Of a DNA stretch of 48,530 nucleotides, positions 25,757 to 34,629 are shown piece after piece. The notes below the pieces were generated by a model, which was not told where the DNA came from, searched no databases, and saw only the letters and a program-made list of their open reading frames with translations. Each line of letters opens with the position of its first letter. Position 1 is the first letter of the stretch. Origin of the DNA: Campylobacterales bacterium (GTDB lineage Bacteria; Campylobacterota; Campylobacteria; Campylobacterales; Nitratiruptoraceae); assembly GCA_027082175.1 (NCBI GenBank), contig JALWIX010000059.1, forward strand, positions 1 through 48,530, read 5' to 3'. The position numbers and the translations under genes are program-made.

Positions 25757-26956
25757 ATGAAAAGGCTATTTTTTGCGGTCGCTTTATTTGCGACCGCAAA
25801 TATTTTCGCGGAAACGTCATTAAGAACAAAGTTGGGCGAAAATACGCCCCTTGAACATACAAAAAGTGAAATTAGATTCGGATATATTTATCAAGACAAT
25901 AGTGACAAATACGACACGAAAGCTTTTGGAATCGGCGGGCATATACATATTTATACAAAAGAGTTTTACGGTTTTAGCGCAGTTTCAAGTTTTTATGCGG
26001 CGGGGGATTTTGGGCTTAATCCCTCTTTTGACGAAACAAACGAAAATTTATTGGGCTCAAAAAAGAGTTCGGCGGTTTTTGTAAGCGAAGCATATGTGAA
26101 GTATCATTTTGGAAAATCGGTTATAAAGGCCGGTAGAATGATGGTGGATACTCCACATGCCGACAGTGACGATATTATGATGATTCCAAACTTTTTTCAA
26201 GGCGTTTGTTTTAAGAGTTACTTTTATGAAGATATTGAAATAACATTTGCAAAACTTGACAAAATGGCCGGATGGGAGAACGGTATTGATGCTTCAAAAT
26301 TTGTTAATATCAGTGAAGTTATCGGAGCGAAAAAAAGAACTGACGGTATCTCCTTAGCTTCTATAGAGTATGAAAAGGGGTATAAAAATATATCTTTTTG
26401 GTTTTATAAAGTTTACGATGTCGCGGATGATTATTATTTGACTGCCGGCAACTCTTTTGTGTATAGGAATTTAGAGTTTTATCTTGCATTTCAGCTAGAT
26501 AGAGCGGTAAACAGCGGAGACTCTTTGCTTGGCAAAATAGATACGAAAACTTTTGGAATTCTAACTGAACTTTTTGTAAAAGATGTTAAAATTCAATGGG
26601 CGTATAATGAAGAGTTTGGCTCGACACAAAGTTTTTTTAGTTTTGGAGGAGGTCCGTTTTTTACCTCCCTTGAAGAACAAACTATAGACTCTATTCAAGC
26701 TAGAAACGCAAAGAGCCATATGTTTGGAATAGAATACTATTTTAACGACGATATTACGATAGGCGTAGCTAGAGGCGTTTTTAAAGCCGGCGATGAAGAA
26801 GAGTTTTATACTATAGAGAATGACATTTATGTGGAAGCTACGCTCAAGGATGATATAAATTTACAATTTGTTTGCGCTTTTATCGGCGATCAATTGGATT
26901 CAAGAAATGATCACAATATATTTAGATTGATTTTGAAAAAGAGTTTCAGGAGATGA
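25757..26956 (+). CDS. Outer membrane porin, probably iron-regulated
   Basis: The 399-residue protein starts with a Sec signal peptide (MKRLFFAVALFATANIFA, then ETS). The remainder alternates short amphipathic strands with turns (RFGYIYQDN, FWFYKVYDV, LEFYLAFQLDRAV), as in 16-18-strand barrels. It ends LILKKSFRR, so the usual terminal aromatic is not quite at the end. It resembles the OprD-like porins of Campylobacterota. It lies after a Fur box and is followed by feoA after a single base, so I infer that it admits iron or an iron complex across the outer membrane. The solute is not shown. Confidence 0.82.
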   Translation: MKRLFFAVALFATANIFAETSLRTKLGENTPLEHTKSEIRFGYIYQDNSDKYDTKAFGIGGHIHIYTKEFYGFSAVSSFYAAGDFGLNPSFDETNENLLGSKKSSAVFVSEAYVKYHFGKSVIKAGRMMVDTPHADSDDIMMIPNFFQGVCFKSYFYEDIEITFAKLDKMAGWENGIDASKFVNISEVIGAKKRTDGISLASIEYEKGYKNISFWFYKVYDVADDYYLTAGNSFVYRNLEFYLAFQLDRAVNSGDSLLGKIDTKTFGILTELFVKDVKIQWAYNEEFGSTQSFFSFGGGPFFTSLEEQTIDSIQARNAKSHMFGIEYYFNDDITIGVARGVFKAGDEEEFYTIENDIYVEATLKDDINLQFVCAFIGDQLDSRNDHNIFRLILKKSFRR

Positions 26957-26957
26957 G

Positions 26958-27179
26958 ATGAAGAGTATTGTGCAGATGAAAATAGGCGAGGAAGCGGTTA
27001 TAAAAAAGATTAAAGCAAAAGAGCCTGTCAAAAGTAGATTGACGGCAATGGGAGTCGCTAAGGGAAACAGATTAAAATTACTCGACTATACTCTCAAAAA
27101 ACAGACATGGGAAGTAGATGTAGAGGGAACAAGAGTGGCGTTGAGAAAAGAGGAAGCGGAAAGTATATTGATAGATTAA
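26958..27179 (+). CDS. feoA: Ferrous iron transport protein A
   Basis: FeoA is a small SH3-like cytosolic protein that supports the FeoB iron transporter. The 73-residue sequence shows the family pattern: KIGEEAVIKKIKA, then RLTAMGVAKGNRLKLL and a closing LRKEEAESILID. AGGAG stands ahead of the ATG, and it begins 1 nt after the porin stop. It is therefore cotranscribed with the porin and placed under the same Fur box. Confidence 0.93.
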   Translation: MKSIVQMKIGEEAVIKKIKAKEPVKSRLTAMGVAKGNRLKLLDYTLKKQTWEVDVEGTRVALRKEEAESILID

Positions 27180-27235
27180 GACTATTTATGCTAATTATCA
27201 TATAATTTTATATTTAAAGAAAAAAGAGGCGAGAT

Positions 27236-29332
27236 ATGAAAAAAATCAAAGTGGCGTTGGTAGGTCAGCCTAATGTTGGAAAATCCTCTATTATAAACTC
27301 GATAACGGATGCTAAACTACATGTGGGAAATTTTGCCGGAGTTACTGTGGAGAAAAAAGAGGTGTTGGTTAAAAAAGGGGATTATGAGATAGATATAGTC
27401 GATCTTCCCGGCATCTACTCTCTAAATGCGTATACTCCGGAGGAGCACGTAGCCAAAAAGTACCTTTTAGAGGAGGATTACGATCTTATCATAAACGTAG
27501 TAGACGCCAATGTTTTACAAAGAAATCTTATATTTACTATGCAACTGCTAGATATGAATAAAAAGATGATTTTAGTAGTAAATATGATTGACGAGGTAGA
27601 AAAAAACGGTGGAAAAATAGATGCCGACAAGCTCTCTTCTTTGCTGGGGATTCCCGTTATTTTAACATCTGCAAAAGAGAATAGGGGAGTAGATGAGATA
27701 ATCGATAAAGTAATAGAAGTTTATAATTTGCCAAAACCAAAAAGAAAGATTTTTTACAATGAAAAAATAGAGGAAGAGATTGTTAAGCTTTCAAATATTC
27801 TTATGAAGTCTCCACATTTTAATGATAAGGAGGAGTCTCGTTTTTTTATTATTCGACTTTTAGAAAAAGATGAAGATATTTATAAAATAGTCCACGATCT
27901 TCCTATATTTTTGGAACTTCACGAAGAACTTGGAGAGAGTATCAAAAAACTTAAGTTGGAGTTTGACGAAGAGAGCGTTGCCGATATCTTTACCGATGAG
28001 AGAAACTCTTTGGCGAAAAGTATAGTAATGCAGGTTATGATACTCCCTCAAAAAGAGAGTTTGACTGATAAAATTGATAAAATTTTGATACACCCCATTT
28101 TTGGGTTGCCAATATTTCTCTTTTTTATGTGGCTTCTTTTTCAGCTTACATTTCAAGTGGGCTCTATTCCTATGGAGTATATAGACCAAACTGTAACCAA
28201 TTTTGCTCAGTGGCTTAAAATGATCCTGCCAAAAGGGGATTTAAACTCCGTTATAACCGACGGCGTGATTCCGGCAGTTGGCGCAATCATAATGTTCTTG
28301 CCAAATATTTTAATACTCTTTTTAGGTATCAATCTTTTAGAACAGACCGGATACATGGCAAGGGCGGCATTTTTGCTTGATGGTTTTTTAAAAAAGTTTG
28401 GGCTTCAAGGGAAGGCTTTTATTCCTTTGGTTAGCGGTTTTGGTTGTACCGTTCCGGCGTATATGGCGGCTAGAACGCTTAAAAATCCAAAAGATAGATT
28501 AATAACTATGCTGGTTTTGGGGTTTATGAACTGTAGCGCCAGACTTCCGGTTTACGTACTTTTTATAGCCGCTTTTTTTCCTGCGCATAATGCTGGTAAC
28601 GTGCTTTTTGTCATCTATATAAGCGGCGCAATTCTCGGTCTTGTAGTAGCCAAAATATTACGTATCGTACTTTTTAAAGGGGAGCCAGAACCCTTTGTTA
28701 TGGAGATGCCTCCATACAGGTTTCCTTCGGTTAAAGCTCTTTTGATGGAACTGTGGATAAAAGCTAAAATATTTATAAAAAAAGCGGGGACATTTATCGC
28801 TGGCGCGGCTATGATAGTCTGGTTTTTGAGTTCTTATCCCACAGATGATTCTTTAAAAACGGAGTATATAAAGAAGATAGAGGTTGCCGCAAATGAAGAT
28901 GAAAAAAAAGCGTTGAGAAACGAACTTGCCGCTAAAGAGCTTGAAAGCAGCTATCTTGGAATGTTTGGGAAGGCAATTGAGCCTATTTTTTCTCCGTTAG
29001 GTTTTGATTGGAGACTTAGTGTCGCCACTATCAGCGGTTTGGCCGCAAAAGAGGTGATAGTGTCTACGTTGGCTACTTTATATGCGGTTGGAGAAGCTGA
29101 CGAACACAGCACTACGCTTATTAACAAATTAAGAGAAAATATCGATTTTAAAACGGCCATTGCTCTTATTGTAATAATAATGATCTATTCTCCGTGTATT
29201 GCTGCAATGAGCACTTTTTACGCAGAAGTGCCCCAGTGGGCGTGGAGGGCTTTTTATACGATATATCCAAATGTGTTGGCGTGGACTTTAGCTTTTATAG
29301 TTTATAGAGTTTTATCGCTTTTTGGTATGTGA
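27236..29332 (+). CDS. feoB: Ferrous iron transporter B
   Basis: FeoB is the inner-membrane Fe2+ importer, with an N-terminal G domain. G1 is GQPNVGKSS (10-18), G3 is DLPGIYSL (about 58-65), and G4 is NMID. A helical insertion follows, then the membrane part with two Gate motifs, containing the conserved cysteines in SGFGCTVPA and FMNCSARLP. The 698-residue length is normal for this clade. The 56-nt gap after feoA contains TATAAT (27199-27204) within ATTATCATATAATT, so a second promoter is possible. AGAGG precedes the ATG. Confidence 0.96.
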   Translation: MKKIKVALVGQPNVGKSSIINSITDAKLHVGNFAGVTVEKKEVLVKKGDYEIDIVDLPGIYSLNAYTPEEHVAKKYLLEEDYDLIINVVDANVLQRNLIFTMQLLDMNKKMILVVNMIDEVEKNGGKIDADKLSSLLGIPVILTSAKENRGVDEIIDKVIEVYNLPKPKRKIFYNEKIEEEIVKLSNILMKSPHFNDKEESRFFIIRLLEKDEDIYKIVHDLPIFLELHEELGESIKKLKLEFDEESVADIFTDERNSLAKSIVMQVMILPQKESLTDKIDKILIHPIFGLPIFLFFMWLLFQLTFQVGSIPMEYIDQTVTNFAQWLKMILPKGDLNSVITDGVIPAVGAIIMFLPNILILFLGINLLEQTGYMARAAFLLDGFLKKFGLQGKAFIPLVSGFGCTVPAYMAARTLKNPKDRLITMLVLGFMNCSARLPVYVLFIAAFFPAHNAGNVLFVIYISGAILGLVVAKILRIVLFKGEPEPFVMEMPPYRFPSVKALLMELWIKAKIFIKKAGTFIAGAAMIVWFLSSYPTDDSLKTEYIKKIEVAANEDEKKALRNELAAKELESSYLGMFGKAIEPIFSPLGFDWRLSVATISGLAAKEVIVSTLATLYAVGEADEHSTTLINKLRENIDFKTAIALIVIIMIYSPCIAAMSTFYAEVPQWAWRAFYTIYPNVLAWTLAFIVYRVLSLFGM

Positions 29333-29348
29333 TAGAGTTTTTTGGATC

Positions 29349-29412
29349 AAAGATAAGTGTCGGGTGAATATGAAAAAGACAAATCTAAAAAATCACTCCG
29401 TCATTTATCTTT
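29349..29412 (+). terminator. Possible stem-loop terminator after feoB
   Basis: AAAGATAA (29349-29356) pairs with TTATCTTT (29405-29412). Inside, CGGGTGA (29361-29367) pairs imperfectly with TCACTCCG (29393-29400). A weak T-run (ATTTTTGG) follows. It starts 17 nt after the feoB stop. The inner loop is long, so this is a weaker call than the other hairpins. Confidence 0.35.
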
Positions 29413-29644
29413 ATTTTTGGCCTAACGCTATGAAAAATTACAAATTTTCCTAAGTTAAGTTGAGGATTTTAGTACTACTAACGCTTTTTTGTTTTCTGAG
29501 GAAAGTGGTTGTTAAACTAAATCTCCGTTTTGTCGGCAATTTTAGAGGTCTAAACTAAAAATTTTTTACCTTTTTCTTATAAATTAAATAAGATATTAAC
29601 CTTCATTTTGGTAATATTCATCAAATTTTTTTAAAAGGTAAGAG
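29413..29644. other. Rest of the 312-bp gap between feoB and the CoA-binding protein
   Basis: The gap runs from 29333 to 29644. Apart from the hairpin at its left end I see no gene, repeat or strong operator in it. It is A+T-rich, and a TAATAT-like -10 in GGTAATATTCATC near 29611-29616 could drive the next gene, whose AAGGT ribosome site closes the gap. Confidence 0.4.
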
Positions 29645-30076
29645 ATGGATTGCGGATTTCCAACAGTTAACGAAGATAAAGAGTCGATCAAGTCTATTTT
29701 TAAAAGCGTCAAAACCATAGCGGTTATAGGTCTTTCTCCAAATCCTTCAAAAGATAGTCATAAAGTCGCGGCTTATTTGCAAAACGTAGGGTACAAAATA
29801 GTTCCTATATACCCTAAAGGAGAAGAGATTTTAGGCGAAAAGGTTTATAAAAGTTTAGAACTTGTGCCTGATAAAATAGATATGATTGATATTTTTAGAA
29901 AGCCCGCCGCTGTTTTGCCTATTGTCGAAACCGCTATAAAAAGAGGAGATATAAAAGTGGTTTGGATGCAAAAAGGGATCGTCAACAACGAAGCCGCTGA
30001 ACTAGCCCGTAAGTCTGGACTAAAGGTGGTGCAAAATATGTGTACGATGATTGAACATAAAAATCTGTTTCTTTAA
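29645..30076 (+). CDS. CoA-binding domain protein (YccU-like)
   Basis: The 143-residue protein is a single Rossmann-type CoA-binding domain. TIAVIGLSPNPSKDSHKVAAYL contains the nucleotide loop, and GYKIVPIYPKG, VDKIDMIDIFRKP-like and KVVWMQKGIVN strands follow, as in YccU and the N-terminus of acyl-CoA synthetases. These small proteins bind CoA but have no settled reaction. AAAAGGTAAGAG precedes the ATG. It stands alone between feoB and ilvA, each gap being long enough for its own promoter. Confidence 0.88.
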   Translation: MDCGFPTVNEDKESIKSIFKSVKTIAVIGLSPNPSKDSHKVAAYLQNVGYKIVPIYPKGEEILGEKVYKSLELVPDKIDMIDIFRKPAAVLPIVETAIKRGDIKVVWMQKGIVNNEAAELARKSGLKVVQNMCTMIEHKNLFL

Positions 30077-30147
30077 AAAATATTGTAAGTTTAAAACAGT
30101 TAAATTCATGTTTTTTTCGTTACGGATATAAAGATTAAGGAAGTTTT

Positions 30148-31356
30148 ATGATTGAACTTTTAAAGATAAAAGAGGCGCGAAAAAGGGTTGAAAAAGTAGC
30201 GGTAAAGACTCCTTTTGCCTATGCTCCTATTTTAAGCAAAAGATACTCTTGTGACATTTATCTAAAAAAAGAGAATCTTCAAGTAACGGGCGCTTTTAAA
30301 ATAAGAGGGGCATTTAACAAAATAGCTCAGTTGGACGAAAGTCAGAAAAAGATGGGAGTGGTTGCCGCAAGCGCGGGAAACCATGCTCAAGGAGTGGCTT
30401 TTAGCGCCAACTATTTTAAAATTCCAGCAACGATTGTTATGCCTGAAAATACGCCGCTTACAAAAATCAACGGCGTAAAAGCTTACGGCGCCGAAGTTTT
30501 GTTATACGGCTCCAATTATGACGAGGCTTACTTACATGCTATTGAGTATGCAAAAGAGCAAAATAGGGTTTTTGTGCATCCCTTTGCTGATGAAGAGGTA
30601 ATGGCCGGTCAGGGGACGATATCTTTAGAGATTTTAGAAGCTTGTAAAGACATTGACGCGGTTGTAGTTCCTATAGGCGGAGGAGGGTTGATCGCCGGAA
30701 TGGCAAGCGCTATAAAACAGATTAATCCCGCTATCAAAGTTATAGGAGTTACGGCTGCAGGCGCCCCGGCTATGAGAAACTCCTTTTATCTAGGACGTCC
30801 GATAGATTCGACCGATGTCAAAACCATTGCCGACGGAATAGCTGTTAGAGATACCTCTAAGATAACGTTGGATATCATTTTAGAGTGTGTGGACGAGATA
30901 GTCGAGGTTGACGATGAAGAGATAGCCGACGCCATACTCTTTTTGCTTGAGAATCAAAAACTTGTTGTAGAAGGAGCAGGCGCGGTAGGAGTTGCCGCTC
31001 TTATGTATAATAAACTAAATGTAGAAAATCAAAAGGTGGCTATCGTTTTAAGCGGCGGAAATATCGATGTAACTATGTTGTCTGTTATCATAGAAAAAGG
31101 TTTGATAAAATCGTACAGAAAAATGAAACTTGTCGTTACTTTGATAGATAAGCCTGGTTCTTTGATGAAACTTACTGAGATTTTGGCTAGCGTGGGCGCT
31201 AATATTGTTCAGATAGGTTACGACAGAACCTCGGCCACTTTAGCTTATGGAGACGCAAACGTATCTATAGGTCTTGAGACGAAGGGAAAAGAGCATCAAG
31301 AACGCATAAGAGAGCTTTTGACAAAAAACGGATATAGATTTTACGAGGAATCTTGA
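30148..31356 (+). CDS. ilvA: Threonine dehydratase (ammonia-lyase)
   Basis: This PLP enzyme converts threonine to 2-oxobutanoate, the first step to isoleucine. The 402-residue protein has PLP lysine K51 in GAFKIRGAF, the S-A-G-N-H-A-Q motif and the phosphate-binding GGGGLIAGMA loop. A single C-terminal ACT-like domain (from about residue 325: KLVVTLIDKPGSLMKLTEIL) marks the shorter enzyme class. ilvB and ilvN lie 1-2 kb downstream on the same strand, which favours a biosynthetic over a catabolic role. AAGGAAG precedes the ATG. Confidence 0.94.
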   Translation: MIELLKIKEARKRVEKVAVKTPFAYAPILSKRYSCDIYLKKENLQVTGAFKIRGAFNKIAQLDESQKKMGVVAASAGNHAQGVAFSANYFKIPATIVMPENTPLTKINGVKAYGAEVLLYGSNYDEAYLHAIEYAKEQNRVFVHPFADEEVMAGQGTISLEILEACKDIDAVVVPIGGGGLIAGMASAIKQINPAIKVIGVTAAGAPAMRNSFYLGRPIDSTDVKTIADGIAVRDTSKITLDIILECVDEIVEVDDEEIADAILFLLENQKLVVEGAGAVGVAALMYNKLNVENQKVAIVLSGGNIDVTMLSVIIEKGLIKSYRKMKLVVTLIDKPGSLMKLTEILASVGANIVQIGYDRTSATLAYGDANVSIGLETKGKEHQERIRELLTKNGYRFYEES

Positions 31357-32267
31357 TGATTGCTATAGATATAGGTTCAAACTCTTTGAGAGTTTTGAAG
31401 TTTGATTGCTATACGTTGCAAAAAGTGTTTGAATATGAAAAGATAGTAAGAACCGCGGATAACATAAACAAAACGGGAATTATCTCCGATGAAGCGGTAG
31501 ATAGAATCATTGAAGCATTGAGAGAAGTCAAAAAAAGTATAGATTTTTCAAATCAAGAGATTAGAGCCGTAGCTACCGCGGCTTTTAGAAAAACTTCTAA
31601 CGCCGAAAATGTAGTAAAAACCATACTGGAAAAAACAGGAATAAAAGTAGATATTATAGATGCCGATTTGGAAGGGTTTTATAGCGCCGTAGCCGTAGAG
31701 CATAGATTAAAAAAACTCGGCATTGAGAGTGAAAAGTTTTTATTAGCCGATATAGGAGGAGGCTCTACTGAGCTGATACTAAAACATAGAAACGAGATTG
31801 TTTCCCAAAGTTTTGATTTTGGCATTGTAACTATTGCGCAAAAATACAAAACAGCAGAAAACATCGTAAAAGGTATTAGAAAAAATTTAGAAGCAATAAA
31901 AATCTTTTTACAAGATATTTATGAACTTTTCGGCAAACCAAAAAGATTTATATCAACCGGCGGAACTCCGACAACTTTAGCGGCTATGAAACTTGGGATG
32001 AATTATGAAAACTATGATAGTGAAAAAATAAATGGAGCGGTTTTGTTTCCTATCGATTTAGATAGAGCATTAAAAAAACTTGTCTCAATGAGCGAGAAAG
32101 AACGGGCTAAAATTGTTGGAACGGGCAGGGAAGACCTAATAATCGCCGGCGTTTTGATTTTAAAAGAGCTTATGAGCTTAGCCGGTTATGACGAAGTTTT
32201 AGTTAGTGACGACGGAGTAAGAGAAGGTTTGGCGATAGTTGAGTGTAAGAAACTTTTAAATAATTGA
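31356..32267 (+). CDS. Exopolyphosphatase / pppGpp phosphohydrolase family protein (Ppx/GppA)
   Basis: The roughly 303-residue protein is a single ASKHA-fold Ppx/GppA domain pair without the C-terminal HD extension of the E. coli enzymes. AIDIGSNSLRVL opens the first phosphate loop and LADIGGGSTELIL the second, with STGGTPTTLAA as a third conserved piece. It hydrolyses polyphosphate or pppGpp, but which cannot be told from the motifs. I chose ATG 31356 (overlapping the ilvA stop as TGATG, with AGGAA upstream) over the TTG one codon earlier. Probably translationally coupled to ilvA. Confidence 0.9.
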   Translation: MIAIDIGSNSLRVLKFDCYTLQKVFEYEKIVRTADNINKTGIISDEAVDRIIEALREVKKSIDFSNQEIRAVATAAFRKTSNAENVVKTILEKTGIKVDIIDADLEGFYSAVAVEHRLKKLGIESEKFLLADIGGGSTELILKHRNEIVSQSFDFGIVTIAQKYKTAENIVKGIRKNLEAIKIFLQDIYELFGKPKRFISTGGTPTTLAAMKLGMNYENYDSEKINGAVLFPIDLDRALKKLVSMSEKERAKIVGTGREDLIIAGVLILKELMSLAGYDEVLVSDDGVREGLAIVECKKLLNN

Positions 32268-32357
32268 AGTAAATATATAATAAAGTTTTAAGAAGTAGAT
32301 ATTTGGATAAAATAAGATAAAAATTATCTGATTTTAATTTTAAAGGTAGGAGATAAG

Positions 32358-34058
32358 ATGCAACAAATGACCGGTGCCAGAATGGTTGTTGAAGCAATGA
32401 AAAGAGAAAATGTTGAGGTTGTTTTTGGATATCCCGGCGGAGCTATTATGAATGTTTATGACGAGGTCTATAAACATAGATATTTTCAGCATATTTTAAC
32501 TAGACACGAACAAGCGGCTGTACATGCGGCTGACGGTTATGCAAGGGCTACCGGAAAAGTTGGCGTGGCTTTTGTTACTTCTGGTCCCGGGTTTACTAAC
32601 GCAGTAACGGGACTTGCCACTGCTTATATGGATTCTATTCCTTTAATAGTCATAAGCGGACAGGTTCCTATGAGTATGATTGGAACGGATGCTTTTCAAG
32701 AGATTGACGCGGTAGGTATCAGTAGGCCTTGTACAAAACATAACTTTTTGGTAAAAGATGTAAAAGAGCTCCCTTTTATACTAAAAGAGGCTTTTTATCT
32801 TGCGCGAAGCGGAAGACCTGGACCGGTTCACGTGGATATTCCAAAAGATGTAACCGCTCAGATAGGAGAGTTTGATTATCCCGAAGAGATAAAGCTAGAA
32901 ACTTATAAACCTACCTATAAGGGCAATATGAGACAGATTAAAAAAGCTGTCGAAGCTATAGCGGAGGCTAAAAAGCCGGTTTTTTATCTTGGAGGAGGAA
33001 TTATAAGAAGCGGCGCTTATGAGCTTGTTAGAGAAATGGTCTCTTTTACAGGCATTCCCGCTGTTGAAACCTTAATGGCAAGAGGTGTTTTAAGATATGA
33101 TGATCCTTTGCTTTTAGGTATGGTAGGAATGCATGGGACGTATGCCGCCAATATGGCGATGAGCGAAGCCGATCTTCTGATAGCTTTAGGACCTAGATTT
33201 GATGATAGGGTCACCGGAAAATTGTCTGAATTTGCTAAGTATGCAAAAATAATTCATATTGATATAGACCCTAGTAGTATAGGCAAATTGGTTCATGTAG
33301 ATTATCCTATAGTTGGCGATTTGAAAAACGTATTAAAAGAGATGTTGCCGCTAGCAAAAGAGAAAGTAAAAAGCGAGAGGTATGAAAGTTGGAGAGAGAT
33401 ACTAAAAAGATACCAAGAGTTGCATCCACTAACTTTCGAAGATAGCGACAAAGTTTTAAAACCCCAGTGGGTTATTCAAAGAGTCGGCGAAAAACTAAAA
33501 GGAAAAGCGAGAATTTCTACAGATGTCGGACAGCATCAGATGTGGGCGGCTCAGTTTTATCCTTTTACAAGACCTAACGAATTTATAACAAGCGGTGGAC
33601 TTGGGACTATGGGTTTTGGCTTTCCGGCGGCAATTGGAGCTAAAAGGGGAGTTACGGATGAGATTTCTATAAATTTTAGCGGGGACGGCTCTATTTTGAT
33701 GAATATTCAAGAGCTTATTACCGCAGTTGAGTATAGATTGCCAGTGATAAATATAGTTTTAAATAATCATTATTTAGGAATGGTTAGACAGTGGCAAACC
33801 TTTTTTTATGATAAAAGATATTCTGAAACCGACCTCTCTTTACAACCAGATTTTGTAAAAGTAGCTGAGAGTTTTGGAGGCATAGGATATAGAGTGGAGA
33901 CGAAAGAGGAGTTTGACGAGGCATTAGAGGATGCTATAAGCAAAAATGTTGTAGCAATAATAGACGTTATAGTTGATAGATATGAAAATGTTCTTCCAAT
34001 GGTTCCTGCGGGCGGATCGTTATATAACATGCTTTTAGAATACAAAGATGAGGGATAA
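32358..34058 (+). CDS. ilvB: Acetolactate synthase large (catalytic) subunit
   Basis: IlvB (acetohydroxyacid synthase) joins pyruvate with pyruvate or 2-oxobutanoate in valine, leucine and isoleucine synthesis, using ThDP, Mg2+ and FAD. The catalytic glutamate is in TRHEQAAVHAADGYAR, near residue 50. The ThDP-Mg motif starts GDGSILMN and closes at NN-HYLGMVRQWQ. The protein has 566 residues, full length. The 90-nt gap before it is A+T-rich with a GGTAGGAG ribosome site, and I see no leader peptide of repeated branched-chain codons. ilvN follows after 3 nt. Confidence 0.96.
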   Translation: MQQMTGARMVVEAMKRENVEVVFGYPGGAIMNVYDEVYKHRYFQHILTRHEQAAVHAADGYARATGKVGVAFVTSGPGFTNAVTGLATAYMDSIPLIVISGQVPMSMIGTDAFQEIDAVGISRPCTKHNFLVKDVKELPFILKEAFYLARSGRPGPVHVDIPKDVTAQIGEFDYPEEIKLETYKPTYKGNMRQIKKAVEAIAEAKKPVFYLGGGIIRSGAYELVREMVSFTGIPAVETLMARGVLRYDDPLLLGMVGMHGTYAANMAMSEADLLIALGPRFDDRVTGKLSEFAKYAKIIHIDIDPSSIGKLVHVDYPIVGDLKNVLKEMLPLAKEKVKSERYESWREILKRYQELHPLTFEDSDKVLKPQWVIQRVGEKLKGKARISTDVGQHQMWAAQFYPFTRPNEFITSGGLGTMGFGFPAAIGAKRGVTDEISINFSGDGSILMNIQELITAVEYRLPVINIVLNNHYLGMVRQWQTFFYDKRYSETDLSLQPDFVKVAESFGGIGYRVETKEEFDEALEDAISKNVVAIIDVIVDRYENVLPMVPAGGSLYNMLLEYKDEG

Positions 34059-34061
34059 AAG

Positions 34062-34526
34062 ATGGAAAGAAGAGTTATATCGGTTTTAGTTCAGAATGAG
34101 CATGGAGTGTTGTCAAGGATTTCCGGGCTTTTTGCCGGAAGAGGGTACAATATCGAGACTTTGACGGTAGCTCCTATTCCAAACTCGGACTTTTCAAGAC
34201 TTACCATTGTAACATCGGGAAGTCCAAGAGTAATAGAACAGATAATAAAGCAGTTGCATAAACTTATACCTGTCTATAAAGTTATTGAACATGAAGAACT
34301 TATAGAAAAAGAGATGGTTTTGGCAAAAGTTCCTCTTGGAGAGAGATTGGCTGACGTAGAAGCTCTATGCAAAGCATATAACGGCAGTATAGTAAATGTG
34401 GGCAAGGACGGTATTATCGTAATGGTTGCCGATGAACCAAGAAGAGTTAAAAACTTTATCCACGCTCTTGGCAATTTCAACCCAAAAGAGGTTATAAGAG
34501 GAGGCGTAGTAGCTATCGAGAGATAG
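34062..34526 (+). CDS. ilvN: Acetolactate synthase small (regulatory) subunit
   Basis: IlvN/IlvH carries the valine-binding ACT domain that activates and feedback-inhibits the large subunit. The 154-residue sequence begins with the ACT pattern ISVLVQNEHGVLSRISGLFAGRGYNIETL, and a second ACT-like C-terminal half follows (EMVLAKVPL to EVIRGGVVAIER). AGGGA precedes the ATG, and the 3-nt gap from ilvB fits an equimolar complex. About 100 bp of gene-free sequence separates it from lpxD. Confidence 0.95.
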   Translation: MERRVISVLVQNEHGVLSRISGLFAGRGYNIETLTVAPIPNSDFSRLTIVTSGSPRVIEQIIKQLHKLIPVYKVIEHEELIEKEMVLAKVPLGERLADVEALCKAYNGSIVNVGKDGIIVMVADEPRRVKNFIHALGNFNPKEVIRGGVVAIER

Positions 34527-34629
34527 TTTTTTGAGGATCGGCTAAGTAATTGGTGTATTAGAGATTGTTTATAAAAGATTAGTGGATTGCAATAAACCGA
34601 CACTAACGCTGTACAAGATAGGATAATAG

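Noticed and set aside
27180-27235. A second Fur box between feoA and feoB (TAATTATCAT)
   Set aside because: Only half of the consensus is visible. The TATAAT is plausible as a promoter but the Fur match is too weak to list as a site.
27860-28189. A 109-codon minus-strand open frame in feoB
   Set aside because: It lies fully within feoB, has no ribosome site, and its composition is that of a reverse-strand shadow.
32268-32357. A leader peptide or T-box type attenuator ahead of ilvB
   Set aside because: No short ORF with runs of Ile, Val or Leu codons, and no T-box-like sequence or terminator/antiterminator pair could be found in the 90 nt.
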